Shown: piece after piece, positions 24,066 through 34,877 of the stretch
Layout of the letters: each line of letters opens with the position of its first letter
Numbering within the stretch: the first letter of the stretch is position 1
Origin: Ulva prolifera
Lineage: Eukaryota; Chlorophyta; Ulvophyceae; Ulvales; Ulvaceae
NCBI GenBank assembly: GCA_023078555.1
Contig: CM041198.1
Coordinates: forward strand, 10,979,874-11,043,873
DNA length: 64,000 nt
Reading direction: 5' to 3'
Notes under the pieces: model-generated
Told to the model about the DNA's origin: nothing
The model's input: only the letters and a program-made list of their open reading frames with translations
Database searches by the model: none
Program-made: the position numbers and the translations under genes

Positions 24066-27000
24066 GTCGGCATCGTCCTTATCCATGCTGGATTCGGAAG
24101 GACTAGCCGACAGCTGAACGGGGAAGGCAACTTCTATGTCAGGAAAAGTGCCCACCCGAAGGTGTACTACTTCCTTCGAGGATCTGGTCATATATATACT
24201 TGAGTGCTTGATGACTCATCATGACATTCTACACCAAGGTCGTGCAAAGCAGCATGTCGAGTGACAACATACTCCACAGTGCGTGAGGGCACAGCCTCAG
24301 GGTGAAGCACCTGGCTGCGCACACGAGGAGGGACAGGGACATCAGGGTGAGCCAAAGCTCTGGAAGTCGCACGCGTGCGATGCAAAGCTGCCATGGCTAC
24401 CTCTGGTGTGGCCCGAGCAGGGTCACGCCGGATTACCTCCGCAGAGAAGCCAGCTCAGAATCGTGGAGAGTACACGTCAGTACTAGGCAAGGGTTCGTCT
24501 TGCCGGAAGGTCATATCCATTACAGGAACCCTACCATGACCAGGGGGGGTGTGAAGCTGGTCACGCAGACGGCGCAACATTCCCCCGTCATACGCGTGAT
24601 CATCCATGAAAGGGGGTACATCACTATCAATCACGCGTTCACCGTCATTGTCCCCCTCGAAGACAACCGTGTAGGAGTTCGCAAACTCTGCAGGCTCCCT
24701 CTTGTCCACAACATCGGACGCATCGTACTTACGTACATGGCGGATCATCTGATCCGCAGTGCACATGACCTGGCGCACTACCACAACCCTACCCCCATGA
24801 AGCCCTGGGCGTACACACGCTGCATGCAGGGGCCCAACCCAGCCACGACCCAGTGTGCAAGAATACCCCTCTGGCACAGCTTCCGCAGCTTGGTGTCTCG
24901 AAAAAAAGACAGATAGGGAATGATATCCCTGTCACAAGACCGCAACAAAAACTCGTCAAGCTCTGTCGTCACAAGCAATTGATACTTGAGCTTTTCCTCA
25001 TCCCTCAACTTATCGCGCTCGGCCTTTTTCATGCGCTTGTTCCCTTTCTCAGCTTGCTCCACATCCGCGGATGCGTTGACAGCATGCTGAGCTTTCTGGG
25101 ATTTGAGAATTCGGCCCAGTTTGTCATGGTACAACGCCGAGCACGGCGTGAGATTGTGACCATGGACAACACTGGCAAGGAATTCAATCCACAGGAACAG
25201 AGGCGGGCCGCTTGCAAGCAGCAAAGCACGGAGTGCCTCAAAGGCAACTCCGATCCTCCGCTCGATCATGCCGTTACAGCGATGATCAGCTGTGGGGGTT
25301 GTGCGGTGAGTGATGCCACGACGCCGGAGGTAGAGCATCAAGGCCGCGACCATGAACTCTCCTCCTTTGTCAGTTTGTAGGATGCGCACACCCGGTTCAC
25401 CTGGCTTCACCACATTCACCCGAATGCGCTCGATAATATAAGAGATCATGGCCGCAGCCTCACTCCTTTTGCGCAGACCGACCACGAAAGTATACCGGGT
25501 AAAGGCACACATCACAAACAAAACATATCTCACACCACCAATTCCTACTGGAGTGACAGGACCAGCTAAGTCGGCGTGCAGTTGCTCGCCAGGATATTTG
25601 GCTCGGCCCATGAGCTCACGATCATTGGCAGAGAAGTTGCCCGCAGGCACTTTGCCAATTCTGCAGCCATGACAACGATTCCCCACTGGCTCGGAATCGA
25701 CCCTCAGACGTAAATCACCAAAAAAATCAGCGTTGGCTTGCATATGCTTGAGAACCCACGTGGACTGGTGAAAAGACGTCTTTTGTACAAATGCGCTATT
25801 AAGAAAAGCAGGCTCCAGCAAGTATGCATCATGTGGGACCTTAGCTCCCCCAGCATTGGGTCGCTCCAGGTCAATAGCCGGAGCAACCACGTGATGCCAC
25901 TGCTGCTGGTCCTCTACCACAGAGGTCGGACTGCTCTGGTAAGACCAGATCACCCCCCTATTGACAGGTTGACCAACAAGAACAGATTTCGTATCAACAC
26001 TCATTTTGAATGCAAAGACAAGGTGACCATCTTCATCAAGCTCTTGGTATTTAACATCATCCTCAATACCAGTAGCCATGTCACCGAGACCAGTCACATA
26101 CAACACACTCCTACGCGTATCCAAGAACATCTGCTCATGCCTCAGACCCATTGTACTAAGCAGATTGTACGGACATTCTAGGGCATAGTAAACACCAGGG
26201 ATTTCCACAACCAAAGGATGCTTGTTCCCATGCTTATCAATAGAAGTACCTAGGTTCACCTGAATGGTTCCCCTGCCCATTATAGGGAGCTGGCCTGGTC
26301 CTGCGGGATTGGCAGTCCTCTGACACGGACCGTACTCACATCTCACGATGTCCTACGATAAGAATGTCCGAACCACTATCAATGATGATAGTCCAAGGCA
26401 GAGACGCGTCAGGAGTTGGATACTTTTCAGGCATTTCTACGGCACAAACATCTTTGGCCGCAGCCTGTTTGCGTTGGGGGCAATTCGCACGCAAATGTCC
26501 CGTCTTCTTGCAGAAGATGCAGCTCCTGGTCTCCTCGCGAGGAGCCTGGCCTGCCGCGAGGGCGGCGACCACAGGACCGTCACCACGGGGCTGCTTGCGC
26601 CAGCCATGGCCTGGTTTGCCCGCGGGCGCCCCAGACCTAGCCTGCAGCCGTTGTTGCTTGAGCAAATCGGCATGCTTGGTCAAACGTGAAATGATTACGT
26701 GTGGGGAAGGATGGAGAACTTCGCCGCGCACAGCGTTGAACTCCTCCCCCACTTCGAAAAATTTCAAACGAAGCCATCGCTGGCCCACATCGGCACCTAG
26801 TGCCTCCAGTTGAGTGTAATCACTCATCACATCACCACAGAAAGACGCAACGTCTCTATTATTCTGTGATAAAGAATTAAACCGGCTCCACAGTCTGTGG
26901 ATTTCGGCTTCGGTGCGAGGCCTATACTTGGCAGTCAAATAGGCCCATGCTTCACACAGGTGTGACATGCGATAGACAGTCGTCCTATTCGCGTCAGGTA

Positions 27001-27828
27001 TGGACATAAGGACCTTTGTCCTTGCCCTAGCATGGACACGCTGTTCGTTTGCAGACGGTGCGTGCTGCAATAGATGATCCAGTTCGAACTGGCCTAACCA
27101 CAAGAAGACTTTCTGCTCGTACGCAACGAAGCGTTCGGTCTTATAATTCCACTCAGGCAGTTTTCCCTTAGTCAAATCAGGCTCGCTACGTCCCCGAGAT
27201 GCTCGCAGCGCTTCGGTCAACGTTTCGAGTGTTATGAAAGACTCACGCGGACCAGCATCAACTCTGGTCGGGACCAGCATCAACTACAGCTCGGGACCAG
27301 CATCAACTACATGAGAGGAAAAGGGCACCTGCTGACTGCTCTGCCCAGTTTGGGAAGAGTGTCGTGGTCGGATCACACGTCCGCCACGAGGCAACATGCC
27401 CTCGGGCTGTTCCTCGTCGGGGAGCTGCTGGTCAGCGTCCCTATCGACGAGTGGCTGTTGTTCAGCCTCGTCCTGCCTTTCCTCGTGAGGAGAGTTGGCA
27501 TTAGAACGATCGAAATTGGATCTCCCACAGTAGGATAGACGATTCTTTGTTGCACGCAGCAACTGACCGATTGATGGCTCGCAAGCCTACAGGTTGAGAA
27601 AATAAGCGAACGCATTCGCTTTTCGCAGCGCGGATCATTGGAAACAAGCGTCTCGAATTGTATCTAACAACAATATGCTACGAGACCACTTAATGATGCC
27701 TGCGCTTGTGACCGCGGTCTGAGCGCCGGCAGAACAATGGAATTCCTGCCGTGCCTGCGCGCAGACCTTGGCCAACGGCTTCCTGAACAAGACCTTAACA
27801 GACATAACGCAAACATTCACCGATACCA

Positions 27829-28173
27829 TGTCAGAAACGCTATCCTATGTAGGTCAGACATGCAGTCCTTATGCAGGTCAAGTTTGGTAGCCAGCATTTC
27901 CATACCTTCTGCGCCCAGAGGTAGAACCGAGGAGATGCTAGGAGGAGATGCTAATACCGTGAAACAGTAAGAATAATGGTTACAGATCATATTGTGCACA
28001 TCCATATATGTACACATACAGGTCAAGATTACGGCGGGAAACCCTCGCGGGATCTCTCTTACTATCCCGGGACAATCCCGCTGGCGGCTCACCCCTGCAA
28101 TGGATCCGCAGATCGATCGTGCATGGGTGCACCTGTCACCACGCTGCTGCCCGCAGGCTCATGCATTGTGACA
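27829..28173 (-). repeat. 5' LTR of copia D
   Basis: 345 bp bounded by TGTCA and TGACA. On the minus strand it is followed immediately by TGGTATCGGTGAATG, a likely tRNA primer-binding site. Its outer end touches a C-family fragment at 28174. Confidence 0.8.
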
Positions 28174-28948
28174 GAGGGCTCATCAAAGAGTTGTTTGCTG
28201 GAGGGCTATTCAGATGCCGCTTTTGTGAATGACAAAGGCCTGAAAAGTGTAAGTGGCCTTTTACTAAGGGTCTATGGCAACACAGTATTTTGGAAGTCGA
28301 AGCGACAGCCTATCACTGCCGGTGATACATCCACCAATGGGGTCCAATGGGTTGAGGACGGATTAAAAGCTACCCCCTCCGTTTCAGGAGGTCGTGGGTT
28401 CGATTCTGCGTGCGCTTTGGGGAATCGAAACGGCCGTACGTGACCACCTCGCTTAGCACAGGAGGAGGCCCTGTGAGTTGCGTATGGTCGTCTGAGGGGG
28501 GTTTCCAGGTGGTTTACCCCTTCGGCATATGTTGTCCCGTTAATTCGGAGTTGTCAATGTCCAATAGGATACGGCTCAGTAAATTCAGATTTACTTTACT
28601 TTACTTTACAGCTGAGGTTGAGCTGATCGCTATGAGTAGTGCAGCAAACGAGTTGATGTGGGCTAAACAGTTGTTGTTAGACCTACATCTTCGTCCAGAA
28701 AAAGCTGTGCTTTGGGGAGACAATAAGAGTGCGAATATCCTAGCCAACAATCCAATCTCTAGTGATAGGTCTAAACACATTCGAGTGCGGCACCTAAGGG
28801 TCCGTGAATTTGTAGAGGCAGACGAGATTCAAGTGCAATGGGTAGGGACTAAATACCTGCTTGCTGATGTCTTCACGAAGGTGTTACCAGTTCCTACATT
28901 GAAGGATGTTCAGATCAGACTTCATCGGATGCCGGTCCAGATTAGTCT
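28174..28948 (+). pseudogene. C-family copia fragment E (RNase H region)
   Basis: Matches body C from 21268 onward (SCLLEGYSDAAFVNDKGLKS) to the end of pol, interrupted by a SINE at 28330-28607. The start abuts the outer end of LTR D exactly. Some substitutions relative to C (for example KDQ to KYL) show it is a separate copy. Confidence 0.8.
28330..28607 (+). repeat. tRNA-derived SINE, full length or nearly so
   Basis: Inserted in fragment E, between GGTGATACA and GCTGAGGTTGAGC, where copy C reads straight through. The head is tRNA-like: GGGGTCCAATGGGTTGAGGA resembles an A box, and GGTCGTGGGTTCGATTC contains a B box. A CCTCC/GGAGG stem lies between them. The 3' end is a TTTAC-repeat tail (TTTACTTTACTTTAC). 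Only ACA could be a flanking duplication. Confidence 0.7.
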
Positions 28949-28957
28949 CTTGGGGAG

Positions 28958-29341
28958 TGTCATAAATGAGGTCCATCATGGGACACGATGCATGACATGC
29001 AAGTACGCACATGAGCGTGGTGGCCACGGGCCCAACTCATGTTATGTTAGGACATATGCATGAGCTTATGCATGAGCACAATCCGTGCGAGGATTGTTTG
29101 CGGTCAGTGTGGTTATGACCGCCGTAAACTTGATTCATCGGTGGCATATAGGCATGTGCCTCCAGGTCTACTGTAACCATTCTCTTACAGTCTTACGTGG
29201 TTTCTGTATTGCTTCACTGCATTACAGTACATCCCTAGATCTGTGCATTGCCGACTTACGATCTGCGTGCTCCACAAGTAACGGCTCTGCAGCCCACTAG
29301 ATAGCTTGACTAATGCTGCGCATAGGTCCTTGATTATAACA
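28958..29341 (+). repeat. C-family LTR of fragment E
   Basis: 384 bp, TGTCATAAATGAGG to GATTATAACA, after the purine tract TGGGGAG. Near-identical to 21768-22161. Confidence 0.8.
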
Positions 29342-29565
29342 GATTTCTGTTTCGGGAGGTCGTGGGTTCGATTGTTTGTGCGCTTTGGATTTCGAAATAG
29401 CCGTGCATGACCGCCTCATTTAGAACAGGAGGCCTGATGATTTGCGTACGGTTGTCGGAGAGGATTTTCTAGGTGGTGACCCCTTTCGGCATATATTGTC
29501 TAGGATAACGGAGTTGTCAATGTCCCAAGAGGATACGGCTCAGTCAATGCTGATTTACTTTACTT
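29342..29565 (+). repeat. 5'-truncated SINE adjoining the LTR
   Basis: Starts inside the tRNA-like head (CTGTTTCGGGAGGTCGTGGG), then aligns to the SINE at 28330 through GTCAATGTCCC and ATACGGCTCAG to a TTTACTTTACTT tail. Its 5' part is missing exactly at the LTR border, as expected if a C-family element had inserted into an existing SINE. Confidence 0.65.
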
Positions 29566-30471
29566 GTACACAAGTCTACCAGGGGCCCCTCCTGCGTTGA
29601 GGGAGGCCTTGTTTCTCTGTTTCATCCACGATTAGTTGATTTCTCCTTGTTCACTTTGATGTAGTGGAGGGCAGAGGTTTAGTGGCTGCGCAGTTCTGTG
29701 CTAAGTTACACAAGTGTGCCATGTGAAAGATCCCCTTGGCAGGAATCATGCATAGATGTGAACACACACGAAGAAAGCTATACCAAGGATATGGTTATCG
29801 TACAGAAAGAGACTTATAAAATAATGACAATTTTCTACGTAGTGCGGACTGTACATGCGAACTCAATGTCTTTCCTGATCGGGTGGCACATACGTGAGCG
29901 GCTTGGATCACAACATGCTAAAAAATCTAATCTTGGCAAGCGGAGTCACTGCAAAATCACGACCTGAGTACAAGCTCATGATAAGGCGCAGCCACGTCCC
30001 GGACGCAGAACGTTTGGAATGTTCTATGGTGGTGTGCCGTGCAATGGCTTGTGCCCATATTGATCATTCACTCAGAACTCAACTGGACAGCTCAAGCAGT
30101 CCACACACGGTGCAATAGCAACTGACAACAAGTCATCGTGGCCATGACTGCGAGCGCCACGATGGTAGCAGACGATGCCGGCTGCAGCGATCGCATGCAA
30201 GGTGCATGCAGACGCTGCAACAGACGTCGTGAACGCTTTGGACCATGCATGAACTCATTTGGGCCATGCTGTCCTGTAAGCAAGATGGGTAAACAGCTGT
30301 TGAAAGTTAGTACGCCCTGAATTTGTAGGGCGTACATTTTCTGCTCATCTTCCCGGAGATGAGGCATCGATGCCTGGATGTGCAACACTCAATCGCAGCA
30401 TGCCTAGCCGCAATATGCTGTCTCTGGCTACGCCGCTGTGAGGTTCAAGTCTGGTACTGTCTGCGCGGCGG
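29566..30471. other. No gene recognised
   Basis: No coding exon with splice support and no mobile-element feature is seen. Probably the upstream region of the LYR gene. Confidence 0.4.
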
Positions 30472-30944
30472 ATGACAGTTCCAGTCTTGAAGTCTTACCG
30501 GGAGCTGGTCCGCTTGCTGTTCAGGCTTCCAGCGACGGAGCGTCTTGAAGCGTTACGGAAGGCGAGGAAGGAAATGCAAGATCATGTTACAGCAACAGAG
30601 GAAGAGGTGGCAGACCTGCATCGCATGTTGATCAGCAAGATAAGCTTTTTGCGCGTGAAAGTTCCAAAGAGACACCGAGACGCGGTTGCAATTGGCAGCG
30701 GTCACTACGTCGTGCGGGAAGGGAGAGTCGTTTGCGGCAAAGCCGGTGAGTATAAATCGAGGTGCTCTCCTTCCAATACTATAACGCGTCACTTATTCGA
30801 AAAATACGCTGATGACAGTGCTGGTCACGGTGCAGTGCGATCGGCAGAGGCGCAACGGAAGAAGAAGCATGGCAACGACATAGGCAACTCATGAAACGGC
30901 AGTACTTTGGAAGAGATCCACCGAAGTATTCGGAGATACTGTAG
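30472..30944 (+). CDS. LYR-motif (Complex1_LYR-like) protein, two exons
   Basis: Starts MTVPVLKSYRELVRLLFRLP; the YREL helix and following helices (ISFLRVKVPKRHR) fit the small LYR family. Family members are mostly mitochondrial accessory factors for respiratory complexes or Fe-S transfer. Read as one frame, the end is unnatural. A GTGAGT donor after 30745 and an AG acceptor before 30850 (104-bp intron) give a phase-consistent second exon ending WQRHRQLMKRQYFGRDPPKY, then SEIL and stop at 30942-30944. A FGRDPPKY tail is recalled from plant LYR proteins (not checked). The exact acceptor is uncertain. No N-terminal targeting peptide is obvious. Confidence 0.7.
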
Positions 30945-31232
30945 CGCGATGGATTGTGTGTAGACGTTACTGATCCATATTGGGTTGCCGCTTCGGGTTC
31001 TATACGACGGCACTTGTGATTGGAGATCGCTGTTTAGCTTAAGGTGAGCGATGCGCTCGTATGTTTTTGGTAAACAGCAGGCGGATTTGGTAATCATGTT
31101 TCGTGCCAGGCTCATGTGACACCATCTGGCTCCATGGTGCACCATATACTTTTCAGGTCTCCCGGCACGTGTGACATGGTGTGGCGAATTCTTAAAGAAC
31201 GTGTTTAGGAAATATTCACACATGCATGGCCT

Positions 31233-31556
31233 GGTGCGTAGGTGCATCGGCAATTGCGACGGTATCAGCTGTTGTGCAAGCACGTCGCGAGCATCCTATG
31301 CTGCTGTTGTGGCGGTGCGTAGGTGCATCGGCAATTGCGACGGTATCAGCTGTTGTGCAAGCACGTCGCGAGCGTCCTATGCTGCTGTTGTGGCGGTGCG
31401 TAGGTGCATCGGCAATTGCGACGGTATCAGCTGTTGTGCAAGCACGTCGCGAGCGTCCTATGCTGCTGTTGTGGCGGTGCGTAGGTGCATCGGCAATTGC
31501 GACGGTATCAGCTGTTGTGCAAGCACGTCGCGAGCGTCCTATGCTGCTGTTGTGGC
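31233..31556 (+). repeat. 81-bp minisatellite, four copies
   Basis: Four head-to-tail copies starting at 31233, 31314, 31395 and 31476, nearly identical (one clear difference, GCATCC versus GCGTCC, in copy 1). Because 81 is a multiple of three and the unit lacks stops, long open frames appear on both strands. These are a by-product, not evidence of a protein. Confidence 0.9.
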
Positions 31557-31790
31557 CAGAAGTGTCAAGCATGCATGCTGAGGCTGTCGGTGTTGCCTAG
31601 CAAAGGCCATGCTTGCTGTTCTCGGGAGCGCAGCAGGGGTACATAACTTATGTTTGCAGACAATGTGCTGAGATTGCCCTGTTGGAGGTCCCGACGCGAC
31701 AACGTACCGGCTGGAGTGCAAATGCTCGAAGCTCGTTCTGCTGGGTGGCACATTCCCGGAGACATCGCAATCGTGTGTGGTATTTTTTAG

Positions 31791-33386
31791 GGACGTCTTT
31801 GACGTCGATATACATACTTACGCAAACCCTGATACCCCGAGTGGACTTGTTGCCGCCCAGTCGTTCTTGATGAATTCATTTAAGGTAGTACACGCAAACA
31901 ACGCTCTCTTAATGGTCCACTTGCAGCTACCGCTTCCCGGGACATCGCTCAAGACCTCCTTATTCGTCTATGATGGATGTAGAATCTGGCGTGGCTATCC
32001 TGCGTTGCAGTCTTGCGAACCCATGTTTAAAGAAGCATTCATGGCGCCATCGGCCGGCAACATAAGCTTTGAAACATTCACGGAAGACCTTGGTGGTCAT
32101 GTAATATGTTGGTGGTACAAACAGCAGCCTCACGAACGCCACTCAGTGCCCCTGACATTGCTAGAGTTAGAAGAGATGCATCGGATGATAGGCATTTTCC
32201 AGAGCAACATTGCGAAGATGTTCCTAGCTGATGGAGTTCCTGCTTCCACGATAGTTGCGCCGTCCGATGCAGCTGCATTGCTGAAAGGTCTGCAAGATGA
32301 TCCATGTCAGCAGGAGGCGATTCTGGAGGGCTGTTGCAAACTCTTGAAGACCCGCGCTTGCATGATCACAGCTCTGCGGCAGGATCAAGCAACAGCTGAC
32401 ACAGACGCCATCGTGTACTGTAGTCAAGGTGTGAGTGCCCACGGTGATGACTCCAAAACAGAAGCTTTGCTTGGTTATGTCCTTGCCCCTGCAAATATAT
32501 GCTGATGTTGCAGACACCAAATCAGATGAGTCATCCAGCAACGATGAAGATGAAAGCAGCTCCGCACAACCATGTGCAGCGCTTGAGAGCGCGTCAGATC
32601 TTGCATGCCCACGGACCGCAGGTGCGGGTAGTGTTCAAGCCCCATCTCCAGATTCAAAAACTCGCGAGGAGTTCACAGTGCTGGCTGTTCGCCATCAGCA
32701 GCCACCAGCAGAAGCGGTAAGGCCATGCCGTGCTTGGCGTGATGTATGCGCACCGTGCTCCATGCGAAATGCGTCGCCTGTAAGACGTAGCCTCATCATT
32801 GGAAAGTGTGTCGCATTGGTGTCGGTGGACGCAGAAAGTCCTTACATCAGAAGTGGAACATGCTGATGATTGTCAAACTCTGCAGAACGCATCTGCAAGG
32901 CAACCTGAACTTCGCCCTGATCCATTAGCACTTGTCCGCTTCAAGAAGGGTCCAAAGCGGCACAAGGTGGAACGGTCATGTGCACAAGCTTCGCTCAGCA
33001 GGGCCGTAGTGAATCGGCTGTCTTCTGAGGCTCAATTCAAGGATCCATGTCGACTTGGTTCCCCTGGTCAGAACAAGTCTGCAGACGCTCCCCATCCACA
33101 AGCTCCCACGTGCAGTGGGGCTTCCCCTTCAGCCGGTCCTCCTACAGGTTTTCCCGGTACAGTGTTCCTAACCATGCCACACGACCATGCCATGACGCCT
33201 GCCACAGCTCAAGACGAAATGCTTGCCCGGGTGCATGTGTCCGAACTATCCAAGCCTCCAGGCGCGGAATGCGATCCAAGACAGACCACGTCAATTGTAT
33301 GTGGGGCTGTGACTGATCGACCTGCAAGGGCCAAGCGTTCTGGACGCAGGGGTCGTTCACGACTTGTGGACGCTGCATTTGAGTAG
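31791..33386 (+). CDS. Unidentified protein, at least three exons
   Basis: Exon 31791-32428 follows a TTTTTTAG acceptor and ends CAAG|GTGTGAGT. Exon 32514-32716 follows TGTTGCAG and ends GCG|GTAAGG. Exon 32835-33386 follows GACGCAG and ends at TAG. Phases agree across both introns (85 and 118 bp), which supports a real gene. The first part is globular and Leu/Cys-rich (LGGHVICWWYKQQPHERHS). The middle is acidic and Ser-rich (TKSDESSSNDEDESSS). The C-terminus is basic (RPARAKRSGRRGRSRL), which suggests a nuclear protein. No domain was recognised. An upstream first exon may lie within 31560-31780. Confidence 0.6.
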
Positions 33387-34877
33387 TGTGGGTGTGGCAT
33401 CTCTATCATCAGAATGTGCACTTGCACTTGAACGCCGATGATTGCTTTTGTTGCCCGAGCGTATGCTACCTGCAGGTTGTAGTACTACTGGCGGCTTTGC
33501 TTCGGTCAGCAACTTGGTGTGGCCATGCACTTTTGTCACAAGCACAGTGTTTGTGTGGCCAGAAAGTTTGCTTTATTCAGGGGGGCCAAGCAGAATGCGT
33601 GGCCAACATCCCGAAATCGCGCCTTGCAAACGAGGTCATGACCCCAACCAGGGCAGCATATTCAAGCACCACTACCTTGTCACCTTTTCGAGGGTTGTGT
33701 CTGCCCATCCGTGATAGGTGTTACGTTCTGTAGCAGTGAAGCTGTAAGCAGATGCTGTATAGTATTGGCATCAAAATGAGTTTGACATATTTCGTATGAC
33801 CCAAACCCGAATCTGATATCATCAGGGGGGAATACAGATGTATAGACAGTCGAGCTGAGAACATGATGCATCTGTTTGTGAAAATTGCAGTTGAGCATGT
33901 ATGCTCTCACATCGCATTGTGTATCGTTGCTGCAAGCGACTTTGGTGGCATACTATCAAGGGAGCTGCGCAGCAGATCACTATGGTGTATCTGTGTATGA
34001 ACTTCAAATGTCCCGATCATTGATGAGTTTGCAGCATATTGCCAGCAACTTAAGTGCATTTGTGCCATTACATTTCGATCTGGATAGGTAGGAACATGAC
34101 ATATGGATTCTATCGTTTGATTACTTGACCTGGACTACTCATCCTAGTATATGCACTATGCAGGTGTAACTACCAGTAATGCAGTATTTGCATTTGCCAA
34201 TGTCACACGTTACATTTCCTATGACATATCGACTAGCGTGGCACACATTCACAATTGTGTACAATTGACCATAACATGCAGATGATGTACATCATACTTA
34301 CCTATGGTTTGATACAGGGATGAACGATTTTACAATACGGGAATGATATGGATGATGGCCGGTACTTTGTGTCGGGACATGTGCAGCTATGACCAAATTC
34401 TTAAGACTATGACGACAAATATGTTGTTCTAAAGTTAATCATCATAACCATCGAATGGTGGCAATAATTCAATGTCATGTCAGTATTATGGTAGAACGTC
34501 ATAATACTGTACATGACATTCTGTACCACCACCATTCGATGGCTGGTAATAGGTGCATATGCCAACTGGCCCGCTCTATTTGCACACATGCACAACCATG
34601 AAATAACTTTCCTTGGACTTGTCAACCTGTCAGGATGGCATTGCACTCGTGCAAATGCACAGTACCCACCCTGCGCAGGTTATAAACAAGATTGTGAGGG
34701 CAGTTACTTGATGCGCCATCTTCCCATCAAATTGAAACTGTGTTTGAATTTGTTGAGTTGATTGAGTATGGTACGGATCAACCATCAATGCACCAACAGC
34801 CGTGACGAGATATTCATCTGCATTCATATACTCATTTATGATCTATAATGACATTAGCAGCAATGCCAACTATTGTG
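33387..34877. other. Intergenic region, no gene recognised
   Basis: Between the unidentified gene and the 3' end of the PPR gene. Contains a 95-bp palindrome (34448-34542) and nothing else recognised. Confidence 0.5.
34448..34542. repeat. 95-bp imperfect palindrome (hairpin-forming)
   Basis: The outer arms CCATCGAATGGTGG and CCACCATTCGATGG are perfect complements. Inside them AATGTCATG/CATGACATT and AGTATTATG/CATAATACT also pair, around a loop GTAGAACGT. It could be a fold-back element, a cruciform or a small-RNA hairpin; nothing here decides between them. Confidence 0.7.

Larger units (their letters stand above)
22162..27562 (-). pseudogene. Copia D gag-protease-integrase polyprotein, disrupted
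   Basis: Starts near 27562 (MLRATKNRLSYCGRS). Gag has a zinc knuckle, CIFCKKTGHLRANC (CX2CX4HX4C), followed by the protease IIIDSGSDILIVG. The integrase has D in LHADLAGPV, D in LQTDKGGEF and E in NGMIERRIG. Breaks: a frame change at 27249-27311 caused by three tandem copies of a GGGACCAGCATCAACTAC-type unit, a 26-residue in-frame loss near 24880 relative to A and F, the hAT insertion at 22878-24065, and a truncated end at 22162. Only linker remains after integrase. Confidence 0.85.
22162..28173 (-). mobile_element. Copia element D, 3'-truncated, carrying a hAT-like insertion
   Basis: A minus-strand copia of the A/B/F family. Read 5' to 3' it has an LTR (27829-28173), a primer-binding-like TGGTATCGGTGAATG immediately after it, gag, protease, integrase and linker, then stops just before RT at the C-family LTR end. 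RT, RNase H and the 3' LTR are missing. Confidence 0.85.

Noticed and set aside
28330-28412. A genuine tRNA gene
   Set aside because: It has A- and B-box-like segments but is embedded in a longer repeat with a TTTAC tail and sits inside a copia RNase H gene, so it is a SINE head.
31233-31556. CRISPR-like array
   Set aside because: Units are contiguous with no unique spacers, and the window is eukaryotic.
31171-31600. Three overlapping long frames across 31.2-31.6 kb as genes
   Set aside because: They are produced by the 81-bp repeat, which is a multiple of three and lacks stops; no start context or splice support.
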